Source: an uncultured Bacilli bacterium
GTDB taxonomy: Bacteria > Bacillota_I > Bacilli_A > RF39 > UBA660
Reading direction: 5' to 3'
NCBI GenBank assembly: GCA_910584255.1
Contig: CAJTXV010000032.1
Span: 1 to 17,894, forward strand
Length of the DNA: 17,894 nt
Every line of letters begins with the position of its first letter. Positions within the stretch are counted from its first letter, which is position 1. Both the position numbers and the translations under genes were made by a program. Below the pieces are notes generated by a model. That model searched no databases. It was not told where the DNA came from and was given only the letters and a program-made list of their open reading frames with translations. Of this stretch, positions 13,282 through 17,894 are shown one piece after another.

Positions 13282-15014
13282 TATTTTCTTTCTCCTAAAG
13301 ATTTCTGATATCCCTGTTTTCTCTTTTCTACTTCTAAAGTTGCCCTATGTAACATTTCTTCTTTTAAATTTCTTAAATCTTCACTTAAATCAACATAATA
13401 AGTATGTGGATTGACTGGATCTGTAATACGTTCTGTTAACGTCTGATACTCTTCATTTGTATAGTCCCTTCTAAGTTTTAAAGATGGAATCTCATAGACA
13501 AGTTCTCCATTTACGAAAATAGGTACTTGTAAGTTACGAACTGTATAATTCGTAAGTTCTGTTTTTTTCCATGTATTATTATGATCTACTAAAGTATAAT
13601 GTTCTTTATCAATCTCTTCATTTCTTAAAGTAATTACATCCCCTAAGACCTGATTTGTATCTTGATCATAAAAACGAACAACCTTTTTAAATCCTGGATT
13701 GATAGTTTTTGCGGTTTCTCCACTCACCTTAATTCTAGAAGTGATTTCTCCATTTTTTTCTTTTTGAACAGCGACTAATTTATAAACATGATCTGCTCGC
13801 TCGCGTGGTGCTACAATATTATCTCCAATTCCAAGTGTATCAATTTCAGCGCCACGATTTAAAAAGTCTTGTAAAGAATCCACATCTAATCCATTAGATA
13901 CACAAATCTGAACATAATCCATTCCAGCTTCCCTAAACATCCTCCTAGCTTCTTTTGTTAAATAAACTAAGTCACCACTATCAATTCTAATTCCTGCAAG
14001 TTTATATCCAAGTGAATCTAAATATTCTTTCTGCAAACGAATTGCATTTAAAATTCCACCAATCGTGTCATAAGTATCGACTAGTAAAGTTAATTTATTT
14101 TTATCAGGAGCTCCCTTCGCATAAGTTAAAAATGCTTCATACTCATCATCAAATGCTTGAACCAATGAATGAGCTATCGTACCTGTCACTGGAATATCAT
14201 ATAATTTACCCGCTAAAGTATTACTGGTCGCACTGCATCCACCCATATAAGCATATTTACTTTCTACTAAGGTTGCATCTAATCCTCCACGTACACGACG
14301 TGCTCCAAATTCAGCAACTGAACGGTTTCCTGCTACTTCTGTAATTCTCTTTGCGGCAGTAGATGCTAAAGAAGCGCTATTAAAAGCCGTAAGTAAAGCT
14401 GTTTCTAAGATTTGTCCTTCGATGATAGGTGCCTCAATTGTCATATTGGGTTCATTGGGGAAAATTGGTGTTCCATCAGGTACAGCCCAAACATTTCCTG
14501 TAAAACGGATATTTTTTAAATATTCTAAAAAGTTTTCATTAAATTTTCCAGTACTTCTTAAATATTCAATATCTTCTTCACTAAAATGAAAATTCTGAAT
14601 ATATTCAATTGCTTCTTCCAAACCAGCAGATATTTGATATCCTCCATTGAAAACATTTCTTCGGTGGAATAAATCAAAATACCCAGTCCAGTCTTTCATT
14701 CCTCCATTATAGTAAATATCTGACATAGTAAGTTCATATAAATCTGTCATTAAAGTATTATTCTTTTCTCCTACTTCACTAGGTAAAGAATTCATAACAT
14801 TTCTAATTCTACTAATTGTTTCATCATCTAGTCCAAGATTATTCATAATACTTTCTACTAATGTATAGACATCAACAACTTCACCCATCCCATAACTAAG
14901 ATTAATCCCATTTGGAAAATTAGGATAATTATTAATAAATTTTTCTTTTTGTTCCTCCCCACAAAATTGGTTAATTAAATTTTTAAAAACTTCTAATTTA
15001 TATACGTCTTTCAT
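13281..15014 (-). CDS. pncB: Nicotinate phosphoribosyltransferase with an N-terminal extension
   Basis: Converts nicotinate and PRPP (with ATP) to NaMN, the entry step of salvage. The canonical core begins near residue 86 with NTLMTDLYELTMSDIYY. It continues through EFGARRVRG (235-243), GTIAHSLVQAF with His282 (the family's phosphorylated His), LVDTYDT (311-317) and GIRIDSGDL (341-349). At 577 residues it is longer than the usual 480-490, because about 85 residues precede the core. They include GEEQKEKFINNYPNFPNG and LVESIMNNLGLDDETISRI, mostly helical, and I do not recognise them. The start at 15014 has a strong AGGAGGAG inside the end of pncA, with one base between the genes, so the extension is very likely translated. 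Confidence 0.93.
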   Translation of the reverse strand: MKDVYKLEVFKNLINQFCGEEQKEKFINNYPNFPNGINLSYGMGEVVDVYTLVESIMNNLGLDDETISRIRNVMNSLPSEVGEKNNTLMTDLYELTMSDIYYNGGMKDWTGYFDLFHRRNVFNGGYQISAGLEEAIEYIQNFHFSEEDIEYLRSTGKFNENFLEYLKNIRFTGNVWAVPDGTPIFPNEPNMTIEAPIIEGQILETALLTAFNSASLASTAAKRITEVAGNRSVAEFGARRVRGGLDATLVESKYAYMGGCSATSNTLAGKLYDIPVTGTIAHSLVQAFDDEYEAFLTYAKGAPDKNKLTLLVDTYDTIGGILNAIRLQKEYLDSLGYKLAGIRIDSGDLVYLTKEARRMFREAGMDYVQICVSNGLDVDSLQDFLNRGAEIDTLGIGDNIVAPRERADHVYKLVAVQKEKNGEITSRIKVSGETAKTINPGFKKVVRFYDQDTNQVLGDVITLRNEEIDKEHYTLVDHNNTWKKTELTNYTVRNLQVPIFVNGELVYEIPSLKLRRDYTNEEYQTLTERITDPVNPHTYYVDLSEDLRNLKEEMLHRATLEVEKRKQGYQKSLGERK

Positions 15015-15015
15015 A

Positions 15016-15651
15016 TTATTCTCCTCCTAATTTTTTTACTTTTTTAGCTCCTTGTTGCTCTAGTAACAAGTAAGCAGCATCCGTATATTGATTTTTCTCA
15101 TGCCAAGTGGCATCATAGGTTGAAATGGCATCTTCTAAAAGTTCAACTTCTACACCTCGATTATTTTGATCAAAATAATTCATCATAGGTAATGTTCCAT
15201 TTACAACACAAATATCTGTACAACATCCACATACTTTAACTTTCTTAAGATTTTCTAATCTGTCTAACATTTCGATAAATCCATATTGAAAGTTTGGATT
15301 TTTTGAAAACATAAAACTTGTTGAATTTTTTTCAAAAGAAATTCCTTCCTCCTCAAATTCCTGTAGTTCATCGACAAGTTCTGCTTCCCTCGTACCACGA
15401 AGACAATGTGGATTATCCCCAAATCTTTTAAACTCTACTGAATCTTTATCATGTGTATCTTTAATAAAGACTAGTAATTGTCCCTCTTTTTTTGCTTCCT
15501 CAACATAAGAAACAACATTTGGAATAATTTTTTCAACTAGAGGCGACGCTAATACACCTTCCCTCGCAAAGCCATTGACCATATCCACTATGATCAAGGC
15601 CTCCTCATAAACTGATAAATGATTAATGAATGTTTTTTCTTTCTTTTCCAT
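15016..15651 (-). CDS. pncA: Nicotinamidase (isochorismatase-family hydrolase)
   Basis: Hydrolyses nicotinamide to nicotinate, feeding PncB. The 211-residue protein has the cysteine-hydrolase triad: Asp23 (IVDMVNGF), Lys108 (FEKNSTSF) and Cys148 (TDICV). Metal ligands fit Asp65 and His67 (DTHDKD) and His82 (NPHC). The central GCCTDICV matches the family's conserved cis-peptide and nucleophile segment. Other isochorismatase-family enzymes share this triad, so the nicotinamidase call rests partly on its place directly before pncB. AAGGAGA precedes the ATG. A candidate operator at 15665-15691 lies in the 5' gap, so there may be an extra regulated start here besides the promoter before the interrupted gene. 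Confidence 0.87.
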   Translation of the reverse strand: MEKKEKTFINHLSVYEEALIIVDMVNGFAREGVLASPLVEKIIPNVVSYVEEAKKEGQLLVFIKDTHDKDSVEFKRFGDNPHCLRGTREAELVDELQEFEEEGISFEKNSTSFMFSKNPNFQYGFIEMLDRLENLKKVKVCGCCTDICVVNGTLPMMNYFDQNNRGVEVELLEDAISTYDATWHEKNQYTDAAYLLLEQQGAKKVKKLGGE

Positions 15652-15664
15652 AATTTTTCTCCTT

Positions 15665-15691
15665 TTCTTTTTAACATTTTATTAATAACAT
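15665..15691. promoter_or_regulatory. Candidate NrtR operator 4 (half-degenerate), before pncA
   Basis: The right half TTAATAACA matches the operator core and the 7-base centre CATTTTA is one base off CATTATA. The left arm (TTCTTTTTAA against TTGTTATTAA) is degenerate. It sits just upstream of the pncA ribosome binding site. The minus strand reads TAAAAT at the -10 position, but no good -35 is present, so any promoter here is weak. Confidence 0.45.
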
Positions 15692-15725
15692 ATTTTAAAA
15701 AAATAAATGCATCTTTAAAAATATG

Positions 15726-16115
15726 TTAATTCATGACTTTTAATTTTTGATTTCTCTTATGCTGAACATTAATATTAATACCTTTAAAATAAGCAGACTT
15801 AGATTGAAAGCGATCATCAGTATCCATACCTGCATCATAAGAAATATCCTCAATACTATAACCTTGTTCTTCTAATATAGTTTGAAATATATCTCTTAAT
15901 TGATTCTCACTCAACTCCTCTTCATTTTCTACCACTTCCCCTAAAAGATTAATTTTAGTGATTGCATTAATTTTTACAACAACACAAGGTGTTTCATAAA
16001 GACCTACACAACTTTGAATGGCCTTAGATTGAATCGTCACATCCTCATGCTCATATGTTTGATAATAATTTTGAAGTATATCTTCTACCTACTCCTTTGT
16101 AATTGATATTCTCAT
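15726..16115 (-). pseudogene. First gene of operon B, interrupted by an in-frame amber codon
   Basis: A start with a strong AGGAGG site at 16115 encodes MRISITKE, then an in-frame TAG at 16091-16089. The same frame continues with VEDILQNYYQTYEHEDVTIQ for another 120 codons to 15726, making a roughly 129-codon gene with one stop near its start. The remaining frame opens only at a GTG at 16040 with no usable ribosome site. TAG ends other genes here, such as pncB and the Fic-region neighbour at 9127, so recoding is unlikely. A single G-to-T or C-to-T change from GAG or CAG would explain it. I do not recognise the protein; its C-terminus is Lys-rich and it has no membrane segment. Its position behind two operators ties it to the NAD regulon. 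Confidence 0.6.
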
Positions 16116-16128
16116 AAAAACCTCCTAC

Positions 16129-16155
16129 TTGTTATTAAAATTTTGTTAGTAACAA
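16129..16155. promoter_or_regulatory. Candidate NrtR operator 3, downstream of the operon B promoter
   Basis: TTGTTATTAA (16129-16138), a 7-base centre AATTTTG and TTAGTAACAA (16146-16155) form a near-perfect palindrome with one mismatch between arms and the same N7 layout as operator 1. It lies between the transcription start and the AGGAGG site of the first gene, where a bound protein could act as a roadblock. Its centre is 55 bases from that of operator 2. Confidence 0.65.
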
Positions 16156-16183
16156 TTTCGAAAAATAATCAGACTTTTCTCGT

Positions 16184-16210
16184 CTATTATTAACATTATA
16201 TTAATAAGAA
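16184..16210. promoter_or_regulatory. Candidate NrtR operator 2, on the operon B promoter
   Basis: TTATTAA-CATTATA-TTAATAA (16187-16207) has the same core arms and the identical 7-base centre as operator 1. The outer bases are less conserved (CTA on the left, GAA on the right). As in operon A the centre is the -10 box. Confidence 0.65.
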
Positions 16211-16223
16211 TAAAAAATGTCAA
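16195..16223 (-). promoter_or_regulatory. Main promoter of operon B
   Basis: On the minus strand a perfect TTGACA (16223-16218), a 17-base spacer and a perfect TATAAT (16200-16195) lie about 80 bases before the first start codon at 16115. Spacing and operator placement are the same as for the operon A promoter. Confidence 0.83.
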
Positions 16224-16230
16224 CACTTTT

Positions 16231-16273
16231 TTTTAAAAAATTAAAAAAGAATCTAGTATTAAAACTAAATTCT
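16231..16273 (-). terminator. Terminator of the repetitive-protein gene
   Basis: On the minus strand AGAATTTAGT, a 6-base loop and ACTAGATTCT form a 10-base stem with one G-U pair, followed by TTTTTTAATTTTTT. It lies just past the stop at 16279 and insulates operon B from the gene before it. Confidence 0.8.
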
Positions 16274-16278
16274 CTTTG

Positions 16279-17894
16279 CTATTCAATGATATATGGATTG
16301 GTACTTGTTCCATTTCCTTTGATTTTCAAAATGTTAGTGTTTAGGTATACAACAGGATAAATCTCAGCAAGACTACAAGCCCAATAACCAGAAAGTTCTT
16401 GAGGGTCCACAAAAAATGTATTATAAGATACTTGAGTCATAGGTGTAATTAGTCTTATTTTTTCATTTTCCGATATCCAGTTGTCTTCAGTACAACCATT
16501 CTCAAAATATTCATTTCTTAACGCAACTTCTAAACACGTATTTCGATTATTTCCTCCTACTGCATATCCAAAGTCACTTGGATACATTAATCCTACATAT
16601 CCTTTCCATGTTGTTGGTCTTCCACTATATACTGCCGTTCCTCTTTCAGCTGTATAAAGAGTTGAAACAGGTACCACACTTGTACTATGTGCACCTAAAT
16701 TCCATGTAATATTTGTAATTTGTGATTTTGCTATACCTGTTAAACCTGTATTACTAAAGTCACATGATGCTTTCTTGTCATTTTCACCAATCGGACAAAA
16801 TCCCTTTGTACGATTCCAATATGGTCCACTATTTAAAACAGTCGTTAGTCTTGCATCTGTCCAATTATTACTTCCATAATTCATTGAAGCAGATGGTGCC
16901 GATCCTACTCCTTTCGGTTTTCCATCAAAAGCATAGTTGCCAATAGATTTAGCCCTTACCAACTTAATACGACTTGCCTTACTTCCACTTGAATCAGGTA
17001 CATTATTCATTAGTCCTATAATTCTCCATAACTCTCCATTAAATTGTACATAATTGTTTGGACTAGCTCCGATATATCTTAAATTGTTATCTGTTGTTCC
17101 ATCATATGCTAAATTAGTTGTATCTGTTGCTCCTAAACCTTTAACATGTTCTGTTAATAAACCAGATATAGTATATGGATTATCAGTAGTTCCTGTTCCT
17201 CCTGTTACATAAATGCTTTCTTTGAGATATACGGTAGGTCGAACATTAAAAGTATTGGATGAACCTTGATTGTACATTTTGTGTTCATATAAGAATACAT
17301 TATCAATTGCATTAGAATCCACTGACAAAGTCCAGTGGGTAATAGTCTCATACAGCCAATCATTTGCATAACAATTATTAGTATCATATGCTCCTAGGTT
17401 AGTTAATAAACATGTATTTCTAACACTACCACCTACTGCATATCCATAATCACTTGGATACATTAATCCTACATATCCTTTCCATGTTGTTGGTCTTCCA
17501 CTATATACTGCCGTTCCTCTTTCTGCTGTATAGAAAGCCAATGAACGATTATTAACTGAATTAATTCCACCTAGATTCCATGTAATATGACTAATTTGTG
17601 TTCTAGCTGTTGCAGTTAATCCAATATCACTAAAATCACATGCTGTAGTCGCTCCATTTCTTCCTGATGGACAAGTTCCACTTTTTCTATTTAAGTATGC
17701 TCCATTTAAAGGTACCCTGATACTTCCACTATGGGTCCAATCATTAATTCCATATGTACCATTGTTATTCCATGCATACTTTCCAATCGATTCTGCTCTG
17801 ATTAGTTTAATATGACTTGCTTTGTTTCCGTTAGAATCAGGTACATTATTCATAACTCCGATAATTCTCCATAACTCATTGTTATATCTTACAT
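16279..17894 (-). CDS. Large repetitive, probably secreted protein (C-terminal part, runs off the window)
   Basis: The frame ends at 16279 and stays open to the window edge; codons upstream of the ATG at 17853 read RYNNELWRIIGV, the same module seen inside the protein, so the true start lies outside. Two modules of about 292 residues repeat: NGELWRIIG, then MNNVPDS, RAxSIG, a Trp/Asn-rich part, CPxG...CDFS, ITWNLG, ERGTAVYSGRPTTWKGYVG and PTVYL or PVVYL, closing with GTGTTDNPYTIS or GNGTSTNPYIIE. The pattern loosely recalls DUF6273-like surface domains of gut Firmicutes, but I cannot confirm the family. Cys pairs and Asn/Thr/Tyr richness suggest an extracellular protein. There is no LPxTG anchor at the C-terminus. 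Composition differs clearly from the Lys/Glu-rich neighbours. Confidence 0.7.
   Translation of the reverse strand, partial: VRYNNELWRIIGVMNNVPDSNGNKASHIKLIRAESIGKYAWNNNGTYGINDWTHSGSIRVPLNGAYLNRKSGTCPSGRNGATTACDFSDIGLTATARTQISHITWNLGGINSVNNRSLAFYTAERGTAVYSGRPTTWKGYVGLMYPSDYGYAVGGSVRNTCLLTNLGAYDTNNCYANDWLYETITHWTLSVDSNAIDNVFLYEHKMYNQGSSNTFNVRPTVYLKESIYVTGGTGTTDNPYTISGLLTEHVKGLGATDTTNLAYDGTTDNNLRYIGASPNNYVQFNGELWRIIGLMNNVPDSSGSKASRIKLVRAKSIGNYAFDGKPKGVGSAPSASMNYGSNNWTDARLTTVLNSGPYWNRTKGFCPIGENDKKASCDFSNTGLTGIAKSQITNITWNLGAHSTSVVPVSTLYTAERGTAVYSGRPTTWKGYVGLMYPSDFGYAVGGNNRNTCLEVALRNEYFENGCTEDNWISENEKIRLITPMTQVSYNTFFVDPQELSGYWACSLAEIYPVVYLNTNILKIKGNGTSTNPYIIE
16574..16647. repeat. 74-base direct repeat, copy 1
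   Basis: Identical over 74 bases to 17450-17523, starting TCACTTGGATACATTAATCC and ending CCGTTCCTCTTTC. It encodes the YSGRPTTWKGYVGLMYPSD stretch of the repetitive protein. The copies are 876 bases apart, exactly 292 codons, so recombination between them would keep the frame. Confidence 0.9.
17450..17523. repeat. 74-base direct repeat, copy 2
   Basis: Second exact copy of 16574-16647. Flanking sequence is similar but not identical, so this segment has either been kept uniform by gene conversion or is under strong constraint. Confidence 0.9.

Noticed and set aside
14012..14344. Plus-strand open frame inside pncB
   Set aside because: Antisense to a highly conserved enzyme core, rich in His and Leu from reverse reading of common codons, and without a ribosome binding site.
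16089..16091. TAG as a recoded codon (for example pyrrolysine) or alternative genetic code
   Set aside because: TAG, TGA and TAA all act as ordinary stops for other genes in the window, and no pyrrolysine genes are visible.
16764..17387. Short frames within the repetitive protein
   Set aside because: Off-frame shadows in low-complexity repeats, with no start signals.

Overview
The window is AT-rich DNA, roughly 30 % G+C by eye. TGA, TAA and TAG all end genes, and ribosome binding sites are strong (AGGAGG, GGTGAT types). Several promoters match TTGACA-N17-TATAAT closely. This fits a low-GC Firmicute/Bacilli-type bacterium using the standard bacterial code, possibly a gut lineage near the Erysipelotrichia/RF39 groups. 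That placement is an inference from gene style only.

The core is a two-part NAD(P) salvage regulon on the minus strand. Operon A reads prs-like PRPP synthase, nadD, pncC (CinA C-terminal type), nrtR (Nudix-derived repressor) and nadK (5824 down to 1984). Operon B reads an amber-interrupted small gene, pncA-like nicotinamidase, pncB, an ADP-ribose-pyrophosphatase-type Nudix enzyme and nadE (16115 down to 10737). Together they run nicotinamide to nicotinate to NaMN to NaAD to NAD to NADP. They also supply PRPP, recycle NMN and clear ADP-ribose. No de novo genes (nadA, nadB, nadC) are present here.

Both operons start with a perfect TTGACA-N17-TATAAT promoter. Each promoter is overlaid by a palindrome of the form TTGTTATTAA-N7-TTAATAACAA whose 7-base centre contains the -10 box. 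Two further copies lie in operon B, in front of the interrupted gene and in front of pncA. I propose these as operators of the NrtR protein encoded in operon A. NrtR has lost key Nudix catalytic residues, as expected for a sensor, and operon B encodes an enzyme that would destroy ADP-ribose, the usual NrtR ligand.

Left end (1-1970): two tandem J-domain proteins, each with its own promoter. They share a second conserved block, and the pair ends in a strong terminator. A small cluster of DnaA-box-like sequences lies between nadK and the first J-domain gene.

Middle (5967-10637): an accessory stretch splits the two NAD operons and changes strand repeatedly. It holds a three-helix membrane protein, a glycerophosphodiesterase-like protein without catalytic residues, a zinc-ribbon membrane protein broken by two apparent frameshifts, an unrecognised 179-residue protein, a Fic protein whose motif histidine is glutamine, and an unrecognised acidic protein.

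Right end (16279-17894): the C-terminal part of a large repetitive protein, probably secreted, runs off the window. It carries two modules with a period of 876 bases, including a 74-base exact repeat. No stretch longer than about 300 bases lacks a gene. I saw no rRNA, tRNA, CRISPR array or insertion sequence.
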